This document shows positions 8,852 through 15,374 of a stretch of 29,988 nt of DNA, piece by piece (position 1 is the first letter of the stretch; every line of letters starts with the position of its first letter). A program made the translations under genes and the position numbers. The stretch is from JAFGJU01 sp964570935 (GTDB taxonomy: Bacteria; Eisenbacteria; RBG-16-71-46; JAFGJU01). The stretch is from the NCBI GenBank assembly GCA_964570935.1, contig CAZMZP010000033.1, forward strand, positions 1 to 29,988, written 5' to 3'. Below the pieces are notes generated by a model. The model saw only the letters and a program-made list of their open reading frames with translations. It did not search any database and was not told the DNA's origin.

Positions 8852-9307
8852 CTCGAAACGGTGACATATAGACAACCCGGGTACTCAATCTGTCCCGCGG
8901 CAAGAAACATTTCTTCCATACGCCCCATTGTCGGCCCCCAGAAGTACGAACCTTCGGCAAGCCTGCTACCTTAGCACCTCTGCGTGTGCCTACGCACTTT
9001 GCCCCAGCCTAGACCAGGGGAACCATGCATGGCTAGAGGGAAGACCTGAGCACCGCAGTTAGCAGGGAGGTCAGAGCTCGATCAGTCGCCCGGAGCTTCT
9101 GGTCCAAGTCCTACAACACCATACCTTTCATCCACACCCCCCCAGTGTCAGTACGTTGCCAATACGGACCTCCGGCACATTCTTCACTCAGGCAGCATCG
9201 GCGGCTTCCCCAATCCTGCTTATCTCAGGTACACGAGGGTCTGACCAGCCTCAGGAGTGCACTGTGGCTTCCAAGGTTCCTCATGGTGAGAACCAGCTCA
9301 AAATCAC
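8852..9307. other. Intergenic stretch without a supported gene
   Basis: This divergent gap lies between the repeat-protein promoter and the HEPN/MNT promoter. I see no ORF with a ribosome-binding site and protein-like composition and no RNA gene. Its one recognisable element is the dispersed repeat copy B at 9125-9177. Confidence 0.6.
9125..9177. repeat. Dispersed ~55-nt intergenic repeat, copy B
   Basis: This is the second copy of the element at 2212-2266, in the same orientation. The right half (TACGTTGCCAATACGGACCT and onward to CCGGCA) differs at two positions from copy A. The C-rich left half is 2 nt shorter. Confidence 0.7.
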
Positions 9308-9336
9308 TTGACACGCGTACCCAAAATGGGTACGTT
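9308..9336 (+). promoter_or_regulatory. Promoter of the wHTH-MNT/HEPN module
   Basis: A perfect TTGACA (9308-9313), a 17-nt spacer and TACGTT (9331-9336) place the transcription start near 9343. That is only a few nt before the ATG at 9347, so the transcript is probably leaderless. Two tandem inverted repeats overlap the promoter and the start codon. Confidence 0.6.
9317..9333. promoter_or_regulatory. Operator 1, inverted repeat GTACCC-N5-GGGTAC
   Basis: GTACCCAAAATGGGTAC is an inverted repeat with perfect 6-bp arms and a 5-nt centre. It occupies the -35/-10 spacer. With the second copy it is a likely autorepression site for the winged-helix protein encoded immediately downstream. Confidence 0.7.
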
Positions 9337-9337
9337 C

Positions 9338-9354
9338 GTACCCGAAATGGGTAC
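9338..9354. promoter_or_regulatory. Operator 2, inverted repeat GTACCC-N5-GGGTAC
   Basis: GTACCCGAAATGGGTAC is the second copy, with identical arms. It begins 21 nt after operator 1, about two helical turns, so two dimers could bind on the same face. It covers the predicted transcription start and the ATG at 9347. Confidence 0.7.
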
Positions 9355-9958
9355 AAGGGCCACAATCGATATTCTTTCGTCTGTTCTCTTTGGGAAAGCT
9401 AGGCGAGCAGTACTCGCCCTCCTCTACGCCCACTCTGATGAACCGTTCTACATCAGACAGATCACTCGCATAGCTGGAGTGGGGCAGGGAGCTGTCCAGC
9501 GGGAGCTGACACAGCTCACTCGTGGCGGCATCGTCACGCGGGTCGTCCGCGGTAGACAGGTGTACTACCAGGCAAACCAGCAATGCCCCGTTTTCCAGGA
9601 GCTCCGTTCCGTCGTGATGAAAACGGCGGGCCTGGGCGACCTTCTCAAGTCCGCTCTCGAACCCCTGGCTTCCAAGATAAGAGTCGCATTTGTCTACGGC
9701 TCCGTGGCGTCCGCGAGTGAGCGGGCCAGCAGTGACGTGGACATACTCATTGTTGGAAGTGTGTCGTTCGGCGACATCGTATCCGTGCTGGGCCCCCTAC
9801 AGGAGACCCTGAGGCGAGAAATCAATCCCTCCGTGTATTCTCGCGCCGAGTTCCGGCGAAAACTCTCTGAGCACAACCACTTCCTGCGCAATGTCACAGG
9901 TGGAAAGAAACTGTTTATCCTGGGAGACGACCGTGACCTTGCGAGACTGGTTGGATAA
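9347..9958 (+). CDS. Winged-helix DNA-binding domain fused to MNT-type nucleotidyltransferase (antitoxin-like)
   Basis: The product is 203 aa from ATG 9347. A TTG 39 nt upstream stays in frame but is the T-T-G of the -35 box, so it is rejected as a start. Residues ~5-75 are a MarR/ArsR-like winged helix (LFGKARRAVLALLY, FYIRQITRIAGVGQGAVQRE). Residues ~110-180 are a minimal nucleotidyltransferase with the signature VYGSVASASERASSDVDILI; the Gly-Ser and the two Asp (about D130 and D132) are present. The third acidic residue seen in active enzymes is not obvious. The gene overlaps the HEPN gene downstream by 26 nt. In MntA/HepT-type toxin-antitoxin systems the MNT partner inactivates the HEPN RNase by AMPylating a Tyr. 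The fused wHTH and the two operators argue that this protein also represses its own operon. Confidence 0.87.
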   Translation: MGTRATIDILSSVLFGKARRAVLALLYAHSDEPFYIRQITRIAGVGQGAVQRELTQLTRGGIVTRVVRGRQVYYQANQQCPVFQELRSVVMKTAGLGDLLKSALEPLASKIRVAFVYGSVASASERASSDVDILIVGSVSFGDIVSVLGPLQETLRREINPSVYSRAEFRRKLSEHNHFLRNVTGGKKLFILGDDRDLARLVG

Positions 9959-10379
9959 CGATTGGCTTGTTGAACATAAGACAAGCCTCGAAGAGATTGC
10001 CGGTCTGCTTGCCCTGGCTGATCGGGACCTGGCAAATTGCAGGGTGTCTGGTCTGAGCTCAGATTGGCAGCTGGCCATCGCCTACAACGCCGCGTTGCAG
10101 GTGGCTGCTGCCGCACTGGCCGCCGCAGGTTACAGGGCCTCGCGAGAATCCCATCACTACCGCGTCATCCAGTCGCTGGTTTACACGATAGGGTCTGATG
10201 CGGATCTTGTCTTCCGACTGGATCAGTTCCGAAGGAAGAGAAATGTCTCCGCTTACGACCGGGCTGGTGAAGTGTCCGAGCGGGAAGCGAGAGAGGCAAT
10301 CGCGCTCGCTGACCGGCTGCGTCAAGATGTCGAGAGCTGGCTCCGGACAAGACACGCAGAACTGATTAGAGACAGGTAG
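9933..10379 (+). CDS. HEPN-domain protein, putative toxin partner of the MNT protein
   Basis: The product is 148 aa from GTG 9933, preceded by GGGAG six nt upstream. An ATG at 9891 is in frame but lies deeper inside the upstream gene and has no better ribosome site. The protein is all-helical: WLDNDWLVEHKTSLEEI, LADRDLANC, YNAALQVAAAALAAAGYRA, ESHHYRVIQSL. It resembles the SAV_6107-like branch of HEPN proteins found next to wHTH-MNT genes. The usual RNase motif RX4HXY reads RKRNVSAYDR: with Arg101 as anchor the His position is Ser106, while Tyr108 is kept. RNase activity is therefore uncertain even though the modifiable Tyr survives. Translation is probably coupled to the overlapping upstream gene, which suits a module needing balanced expression. 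Confidence 0.8.
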   Translation: MTLRDWLDNDWLVEHKTSLEEIAGLLALADRDLANCRVSGLSSDWQLAIAYNAALQVAAAALAAAGYRASRESHHYRVIQSLVYTIGSDADLVFRLDQFRRKRNVSAYDRAGEVSEREAREAIALADRLRQDVESWLRTRHAELIRDR

Positions 10380-10499
10380 AAGCTCCAGCAGCCGTGATGA
10401 GCAGCAGGAAGAGCGGAATGCAATACCTTCTTCTCATCGCAGCATCCTCCTGTCCGCGCAGTGGGTCCGACCCCGGCACGTTTGTGCCCACCGCCGTCC

Positions 10500-12539
10500 C
10501 TAGTGCCCGAGGATCACGACCTTCTTCGTCGAATGCCATCCGTCATACCAGAGCTGGGCAAAGTACACTCCTGGGGAAACGGCGTTTCCATAGTCGTCAC
10601 GGCCGTCCCAGCGGATTTCGCGGACGGCGGGCTCGGTGGAACTGTCGGCGCCGGAGCTACCGGTTGCGCCACCAGTCGCCCCTGCTTCAACTGCAAGCAT
10701 CCTGATTGTGCGCCCCGTCACGTCATACAAGCGCAGGCGCGGCAACTGTGACCTGTCCGGTATCACAACCGTCAGCAGCACTCCGCGCAACGCAGGGTTC
10801 GGTGACACGCGCACGATGGCCGGCGCCGTGGGCTCGAGGATGATCGGTGGCGCACCGGCAGTCACGGCCGCCGTCTCTGACGCCCGAGCCAGCGTGTTGT
10901 CAGCGAACGACGCGGCGTGCGCGTTGTCGGTGAGGCCCGCCGAATCTGCAGGCACCAGCAGCGAAGCCAGCACCCTGAAAATGATCGACGTGCGCATTAC
11001 GGAGTGCTCGTCGCGCGCACATAGCCAGAGCCGGGTCCCGGGCTCCTCAGTCTTGAAGCCCCATTTGTCTGGAAACGAACCGTCCTTGTTCTGCAGTGAG
11101 GACAGGAAACGAAGCACTTTCCACTTCGTGTCGTGCTCACCTGCGCGGGCAAGTGCGAAAGCCGTCGACGCCAGCTCCGAGGTCCACCCCCGCGTGTCGT
11201 AGTTCGGGTCGTCTTCGTCGAAGTACGTTATCTCCTTCCAGACCGTATCCCTGGGGCAATCGTTATCTGGGTCTGCCACGCAGCCGCACGGGAACTCTGA
11301 AGGGGAAGACGGGCAAGCCTCTTTGCACGAGTCCGCGCACGTGACGTACATCCCGCTGCTGCAGTAAGAGCAGAGCACGTCGGGCACTGCTGATGCCCCA
11401 CCATCCCGGAGCGACGCCGAAGCATGTCCCTGCGCTTCCATCTTGTTGCCGCATTCCGTCAGAGGGTCGTCGATGCACCAGCACGGGTTTCCGCCCTGCC
11501 GCGACCCGTCCGCCGCGGCGCCACCTGGAGGAGGGCCGCACCGTTCCGCGCAGTACGCCTTGCACAGGGGATAGAGCGGGCTCGAACAGTGCTTGCACTC
11601 GGGGTCGAGCAGGATCCGGGATTCCCATCCTCCTGAGTATGAGATGGTGCCATCTGCATTGACCTGACGCTCCAGGAATGAAAGCAGCATGGACATCATG
11701 GAGTCGAAGTCCAGCACTACGGTTCCTCCGTTATGGTCTACTCCGGTGACGTAGGCGGTCCTGACCCCCGGGTCAAGCCTCAAGTAAGTCCACAGTTGAA
11801 ACGCCTTCCACGACGAGTACGTGAGGTTCTTGGAGTTTGTGCTGAGTTGGTGTGGGAAAGAGCCGTCCTTGTGTTGGAAGGACTGGGTGCGAGCCAGGAT
11901 AGGGCGCGCAGCGTACAGGAAGCGTGGGTCTCCAGAGATGCGGTATGCCTGAGCCAGACATATCGCGGCACTCAGTCCCGGGTTGAGCTCGCACAGGTTC
12001 AGCCAGCAGTAAGTGGCCAGCCTTTCTGCCACGGCCATGCCAACCTCCAGAAACTCAGTTCTGCCGGTCAGCTCGTATCCACGAAGAAAAACGAATCCCA
12101 GGTCGCCGTCCCATTCCTTGTTGGACCACACTCCTTGGGAGGCAAGCAGGGCGTCGAGTCTTTCGGTGGCCTCCCTCAGGTAGGCGGCCTTTCCTGTGGC
12201 TTCGTAGAGGTCGAAGTAGCCCGCCGCCTGTGAGCCGTGGAGGAGCCTATACACCTCAGTCCTGGGCTGGAGCGAGTCCTCCCGGGCGTCGGGGGTGTAG
12301 AGGTGGCCCCGCTCGTGCGTCCGGAGGAATCGCTCCGCGAACTCAACAGCGTTCAGAATGTCGCAATCGTTGTCGCCGATGCCCCAGCAAGCGGTGGGGC
12401 AGAGATTGTCGTCGTCGGCACACCTGTGCGGGAATTGCTCCGGATTCCGTGCGGAGGCGTACACCGTTCCCGACAGAGAGAGCACAAGCATGAAGCAAGT
12501 AAGGAGTCTGAACTCCAGTCTTGAATGAGGCGAGCGCAT
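10500..12539 (-). CDS. Secreted alpha-toroid protein with duplicated Cys8 module and sorting domain
   Basis: The product is 679 aa from ATG 12539, chosen because a signal peptide starts there (MRSPHSRLEFRLLTCFMLVL ...). Residues ~55-300 contain helical-hairpin repeats like those of terpenoid-cyclase/six-hairpin glycosidase toroids (FDLYEATGKAAYLREATERL, NPGLSAAICLAQAYRISGD, HKDGSFPHQL). A second toroid-like part follows at ~430-535 (GWTSELASTAFALARAGE, LQNKDGSFPDKWGF). Between them sit two cysteine-rich modules with identical spacing at ~315-428. The C-terminus is a sorting domain (SPNPALRGVLLTVVIPD, WDGRDDYGNAVSPGVYF, KKVVILGH) with an Ala/Gly/Ser-rich insert. No catalytic residues can be named, so enzyme versus binding protein is open. 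It is convergent with the HEPN gene and divergent from nikR. No clear Shine-Dalgarno. Confidence 0.85.
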   Translation of the reverse strand: MRSPHSRLEFRLLTCFMLVLSLSGTVYASARNPEQFPHRCADDDNLCPTACWGIGDNDCDILNAVEFAERFLRTHERGHLYTPDAREDSLQPRTEVYRLLHGSQAAGYFDLYEATGKAAYLREATERLDALLASQGVWSNKEWDGDLGFVFLRGYELTGRTEFLEVGMAVAERLATYCWLNLCELNPGLSAAICLAQAYRISGDPRFLYAARPILARTQSFQHKDGSFPHQLSTNSKNLTYSSWKAFQLWTYLRLDPGVRTAYVTGVDHNGGTVVLDFDSMMSMLLSFLERQVNADGTISYSGGWESRILLDPECKHCSSPLYPLCKAYCAERCGPPPGGAAADGSRQGGNPCWCIDDPLTECGNKMEAQGHASASLRDGGASAVPDVLCSYCSSGMYVTCADSCKEACPSSPSEFPCGCVADPDNDCPRDTVWKEITYFDEDDPNYDTRGWTSELASTAFALARAGEHDTKWKVLRFLSSLQNKDGSFPDKWGFKTEEPGTRLWLCARDEHSVMRTSIIFRVLASLLVPADSAGLTDNAHAASFADNTLARASETAAVTAGAPPIILEPTAPAIVRVSPNPALRGVLLTVVIPDRSQLPRLRLYDVTGRTIRMLAVEAGATGGATGSSGADSSTEPAVREIRWDGRDDYGNAVSPGVYFAQLWYDGWHSTKKVVILGH

Positions 12540-12624
12540 ACGGTCTGCCCGGTGAGAGACAACAGACTTCGTGCGGCGGTCTTGCCCGGCCGGCGCTTTC
12601 GATTCGTACCTGTCGCAACGTGTT

Positions 12625-12653
12625 AGGATATCACAAAATACCGAGATATGCAA
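12625..12653 (-). promoter_or_regulatory. Extended -10 promoter for the toroid protein gene
   Basis: On the minus strand, TTGCAT (12653-12648), 17 nt and TATCCT (12630-12625) are preceded by TGTGA. The leader would be about 80 nt. Confidence 0.45.
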
Positions 12654-12694
12654 CGGGGAATTGATTGGTTCCAGCGGTCTGCCCGCGAAGACGC

Positions 12695-12723
12695 TTGCCG
12701 GCTCCCCGCCCCAGTGCTACTAT
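12695..12723 (+). promoter_or_regulatory. Probable promoter of the nikR-cbi operon
   Basis: TTGCCG (12695-12700), 17 nt and TACTAT (12718-12723) are preceded by TGC (extended -10). A small perfect inverted repeat, CGGGT-GG-ACCCG (12746-12757), lies about 16 nt after the predicted start. It is a possible NikR or hairpin site, but it does not resemble the E. coli NikR box. The rest of the 12540-12847 gap shows nothing else. Confidence 0.42.
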
Positions 12724-12847
12724 TCTTGAAAACGTGGCACTGGCGCGGGTGGACCCGTGCGTGGGCCTGTAGGCGAGACGGGGTTCTGGCTCCTGGGGTC
12801 TTTGAGAGTTACTCGCGCGGCGGTCACTAATTCCGGAGATGAAACTC

Positions 12848-13294
12848 ATGAAAGGTACGACTGGCGCACGCAAAAACACATCGCGGATAACCAGGTTTGG
12901 TGTCTCCCTCGAGAAGGAGCTCCTGTCGCAGTTCGACGGATTCGTCCGGGAGAAAGGGTTCCCCACGCGCTCGGAGGCCGTTCGGGCCCTGGTGCGCGAG
13001 AGACTCGTCGAGGGCGAGTGGCTGAAAGGAAGCGACGTGGCCGGCGCGATAGTCCTGGTCTATGACCATGGCAGAAGGGACGTCGTGCGCAGGCTGACCG
13101 CCGTGCAGCACGACTTTCACAAAACGGTGCTGTCGACCCAGCACGTTCACCTGGACCACGACAACTGCCTGGAAGTGGTGGTTGTAAGAGGCATGGCAGC
13201 GGACGTGCACCGGCTGTACAAGGGACTCCAGGCAATAAAGGGGATGAAGCACGTCAGTCTGAGCGCGGGTACGACCGGCCGCGCGATTCCTTGA
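12848..13294 (+). CDS. nikR: Nickel-responsive transcriptional regulator NikR
   Basis: The product is 148 aa. The start is the second of two in-frame ATGs, because the Shine-Dalgarno GGAG (12835-12838) touches the first one. The N-terminal ribbon-helix-helix (RITRFGVSLEKELLSQFDGF, PTRSEAVRALVRERL) binds DNA as a dimer. The C-terminal ACT-like domain carries the nickel ligands: H88 in VQHDFH, H99 and H101 in QHVHLDHDNC and C107, which correspond to H76, H87, H89 and C95 of E. coli NikR. Length is slightly above the usual ~135-140 aa. Nickel-loaded NikR represses nickel uptake, and here it is the first gene of the transporter operon, which argues that the transporter carries Ni2+ rather than Co2+. 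The stop codon lies inside a direct repeat (13279-13295 / 13320-13336). Confidence 0.95.
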   Translation: MKGTTGARKNTSRITRFGVSLEKELLSQFDGFVREKGFPTRSEAVRALVRERLVEGEWLKGSDVAGAIVLVYDHGRRDVVRRLTAVQHDFHKTVLSTQHVHLDHDNCLEVVVVRGMAADVHRLYKGLQAIKGMKHVSLSAGTTGRAIP

Positions 13295-13336
13295 TGGAGA
13301 AACGAGCCCGCCGCAGCCGCCGCGCGATTCCTTGAT
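13279..13336 (+). repeat. Direct repeat spanning the nikR stop codon
   Basis: CCGCGCGATTCCTTGAT occurs at 13279-13295, where it includes the nikR TGA, and again exactly at 13320-13336. A decayed third copy starts another 41 nt on, at 13361 (CTGCGCGATTACT), just before the AGGAGG of the next gene. Confidence 0.85.
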
Positions 13337-13386
13337 TGACGGTCGCCCGCGCCGACGTAACTGCGCGATTACTCAGGAGGCTTTGC

Positions 13387-14061
13387 TTGCACATTCCGGA
13401 CGGGTTCCTCGAGGCGAGAGTGTGGGTGCCCGCCTGGGTGGTCGCCGCCGGCGCCGTGGCGGTCTGTTCCAGGAAGACCACGCAGACCCTGGGCCAGCGG
13501 ACGGTCCCCGTCATGGGTGTTACCGCCGCGTTCATCTTCGCGGCTCAGATGCTGAACTTCCCGGTCGCGGGCGGGACGTCGGGCCATCTTCTTGGCGGCG
13601 CCATCGCCGCTTCTCTCCTGGGGCCGTACGCGGGCTTCCTCGTGATAACCGTGGTTTTGCTGGTCCAGTGCTTCATCTTCCAGGACGGCGGCGTCACGGC
13701 CCTGGGCGCCAACGTGGTCAACATGGCGCTTGTGGGAACCGCGGCCGTGTACACAATCGTCTGGCTGGCAAACCGGATCAATCGCGGGAGGGCCGGCTGC
13801 ATCGCGGGCGCAGTCGTGGCTGCCTGGGTCTCGGTCGTGCTGGCATCGCTCATGTGCGCGATTGAGCTGGCGCTGTCCGGAACCTCTCCGGCCCGGGTCG
13901 TCATTCCGGCGATGGTGGGCATCCACGCCGTCATAGGGATTGGTGAAGCGGTGGTAACCGGTTTTCTGGTCGCGTTCGTGCTCAGGACGCGGCCTGAGCT
14001 GATGCACGTTAACGCACGACCGCCAGCGCAGCGGACGGCGCGAGTTGCGCCGCCGGAGTGA
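13387..14061 (+). CDS. cbiM: ECF nickel/cobalt transporter substrate-binding subunit CbiM/NikM
   Basis: The product is 224 aa from a TTG start at 13387, fixed by AGGAGG at 13375-13380 (6-nt spacer) and by the family N-terminus MHIPDGFLE. In this family the N-terminal Met amine and His2 are part of the metal site, so the exact start matters. Further conserved features are VAGGTSGHLLGG with a metal-site His, QCFIFQDGGVTALGANVVNM and the C-terminal GIHAVIGIGEAVVT. Six or so hydrophobic segments make it an inner-membrane protein. It binds the metal ion and works with the small PDGLE subunit, CbiQ and CbiO. The neighbouring nikR favours nickel as substrate. Its stop overlaps the region of the next gene's ribosome-binding site (GGAGTGA). 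Confidence 0.93.
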   Translation: MHIPDGFLEARVWVPAWVVAAGAVAVCSRKTTQTLGQRTVPVMGVTAAFIFAAQMLNFPVAGGTSGHLLGGAIAASLLGPYAGFLVITVVLLVQCFIFQDGGVTALGANVVNMALVGTAAVYTIVWLANRINRGRAGCIAGAVVAAWVSVVLASLMCAIELALSGTSPARVVIPAMVGIHAVIGIGEAVVTGFLVAFVLRTRPELMHVNARPPAQRTARVAPPE

Positions 14062-14066
14062 CAACC

Positions 14067-14375
14067 ATGTCTCAGAAACGAGTGCTCATACTCTTCGCGG
14101 TAGCCTCGGCAGCGCTCGCCGCGTTTGTGTCACCGTTTGCGTCGACATTTCCAGACGGGCTGGAGAAAGTGGCCGAGAAGCTCGGGTTCGTGGACAGGGG
14201 GAGCGCGGCACTCCGATCTCCGGCGCCGGACTACTCCACGCCAGGGATACCGAACGGACGGTTGTCGGGTTCGGTCGCGGGGGTGCTGGGTGCCGGAATA
14301 GTGTTTCTGTGCGCCTACCTGGTTGGAAGAGCGCTGTCCGCGGCGCGGGAGCGAAGACCGCGCGGAAACCTCTGA
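14067..14375 (+). CDS. PDGLE-domain small membrane subunit of the Ni/Co ECF transporter (CbiN/NikN-like)
   Basis: The product is 102 aa from ATG 14067, with GGAG eight nt upstream overlapping the cbiM stop. There is one N-terminal membrane segment (VLILFAVASAALAAFVSPFA) and a second near the C-terminus (GSVAGVLGAGIVFLCAYLVG). Between them lies the family signature FPDGLEKVAEKLGF. PDGLE proteins replace or accompany CbiN/NikN as the small component that activates the CbiM/NikM channel. The last residues (ARERRPRGNL) and the stop codon lie in the first unit of a 34-nt tandem duplication at 14342-14409. That means the C-terminus may be variable between relatives. Confidence 0.88.
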   Translation: MSQKRVLILFAVASAALAAFVSPFASTFPDGLEKVAEKLGFVDRGSAALRSPAPDYSTPGIPNGRLSGSVAGVLGAGIVFLCAYLVGRALSAARERRPRGNL

Positions 14376-14409
14376 GGCGCGGGAGCGAAGGCCGAACGGG
14401 AACCTCTGA
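14342..14409 (+). repeat. 34-nt tandem duplication at the PDGLE gene stop codon
   Basis: Units 14342-14375 and 14376-14409 are directly abutting and 30 of 34 bases are identical. Both end in AACCTCTGA, so the gene's terminal codons and stop are copied. A truncated third unit (CGCGGGGAGCGAAGAAG, 14410-14426) runs into the ribosome-binding site of cbiQ. Confidence 0.9.
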
Positions 14410-14432
14410 CGCGGGGAGCGAAGAAGGGAAGT

Positions 14433-15302
14433 ATGGATCTTCTGTTGATCGACAAGCACACCGACATCCAGAGTGCGGTCCACCGGCAGGACCCGCTCGT
14501 GAAGCTCCTGTCTTTTGTGGCGTTCGTTGTCGTCGTGGCGCTTCTGCCCAGGGGCGCCTTCGTGCCGCTGCTGATAGCGCTCGTGACTCTTCTCTGCATG
14601 ACACTCGTCTCTCGAGTGCCTCTCGGCTTTCTCTTGCGCAGGACGCTTGTGGTCGTGCCCTTCGTGCTGCTGGTTGGGGCCGTCAACCTCTTGGGGCGGG
14701 GGTTGAACCTTGCGCCTGCGTGGGCCTCCCGCGTCGCCGGCCTCGCATGGATAGGGACAACCGGCGTTGCGGCGGATAACGGCAGCGGCGTCGCCCTGGT
14801 CTCGTTCGCAACGATGGCGGCCAAGTCCTTCATCTCGGTGTTCAGCTTCGGTCTGCTGTTGAGCACGACCGGGAGCGCGAAGCTGCTGGCCGCGGCAAGA
14901 CGGGCCGGTGTGCCCGCCGTCCTGACTGTGGCGACCGGCTTCATGTTGAGGTACGTGTTTGTGCTGGTGAGTGAGCTTTCCCGGCTGAGGAGGTCCTGGG
15001 AGGCGAGACGAGTGGGACGACTGCACTGGCTTGCTGAATTCCGCTACCTCGGCAGTCTGATAGGCGTCCTTCTCATAAAGTCGTACGAACGCGCCGAGAG
15101 GGTGTACCTGGCCATGTGCGCGCGGGGGTTCGACGGCCTTGCCGGCTTCCAAGGACACGATTCGGTCTCGCCGGCCGGCGGTGGGTCCGCGGCGCACGAC
15201 GCACCCCTGATCCCCAGGCGCGGCCGGGGTTCGGTGACGAGCGTGGCGTTTCCGTTGCTGCTGATCGGCCCGGTGCTCGTCGCCGCGCTCATGCGCCTTT
15301 GA
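14433..15302 (+). CDS. cbiQ: ECF transporter transmembrane coupling subunit CbiQ
   Basis: The product is 289 aa from ATG 14433, with AAGGGAAG just upstream. It starts MDLLLIDKHTDIQSAVHRQD, as expected for CbiQ. Four to six membrane segments follow (LLSFVAFVVVVALLPRGAF, LIALVTLLCMTLVSRVP, TLVVVPFVLLVGAVNLLG, AAKSFISVFSFGLLLSTTG, FPLLLIGPVLVAALMRL). The EcfT coupling motif is ERVYLAMCARGFDG (A-x-x-A/C-RG), which contacts the ATPase. A Gly/Ser/Pro-rich stretch with PRRGRGSV before the last helix is longer than usual. The protein links the substrate subunit to CbiO. Its TGA is duplicated in a 25-nt direct repeat that follows (15299-15323 and 15343-15367). Confidence 0.93.
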   Translation: MDLLLIDKHTDIQSAVHRQDPLVKLLSFVAFVVVVALLPRGAFVPLLIALVTLLCMTLVSRVPLGFLLRRTLVVVPFVLLVGAVNLLGRGLNLAPAWASRVAGLAWIGTTGVAADNGSGVALVSFATMAAKSFISVFSFGLLLSTTGSAKLLAAARRAGVPAVLTVATGFMLRYVFVLVSELSRLRRSWEARRVGRLHWLAEFRYLGSLIGVLLIKSYERAERVYLAMCARGFDGLAGFQGHDSVSPAGGGSAAHDAPLIPRRGRGSVTSVAFPLLLIGPVLVAALMRL

Positions 15303-15367
15303 GCCAGGCCGACAAACGGGAGTTGTCATTGCGTCTGCCGTCTTGAGCCAGGCCAACAAACGGGAGT
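15299..15367 (+). repeat. 25-nt direct repeat spanning the cbiQ stop codon
   Basis: TTGAGCCAGGCC(G/A)ACAAACG followed by GGAGT occurs at 15299-15323, containing the cbiQ TGA, and at 15343-15367, with one mismatch. The second copy's GGGAG serves as the ribosome-binding site of cbiO. Confidence 0.9.
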
Positions 15368-15374
15368 CCCCCCG

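Noticed and set aside
10475..10488. Hairpin GGCAC-GTTT-GTGCC between the HEPN and toroid genes as terminator
   Set aside because: Only 5 bp and no T-run on either strand.
10394..10705. Plus-strand frame starting like a lipoprotein signal (MQYLLLIAASSC)
   Set aside because: It runs antisense into the conserved sorting domain of the toroid gene, has no good ribosome site and no further protein-like features.
14130..15359. Long minus-strand open frame (409 codons) over the cbi operon
   Set aside because: It lies antisense to PDGLE, cbiQ and cbiO, which have full family motifs; high GC produces long spurious frames on the other strand.
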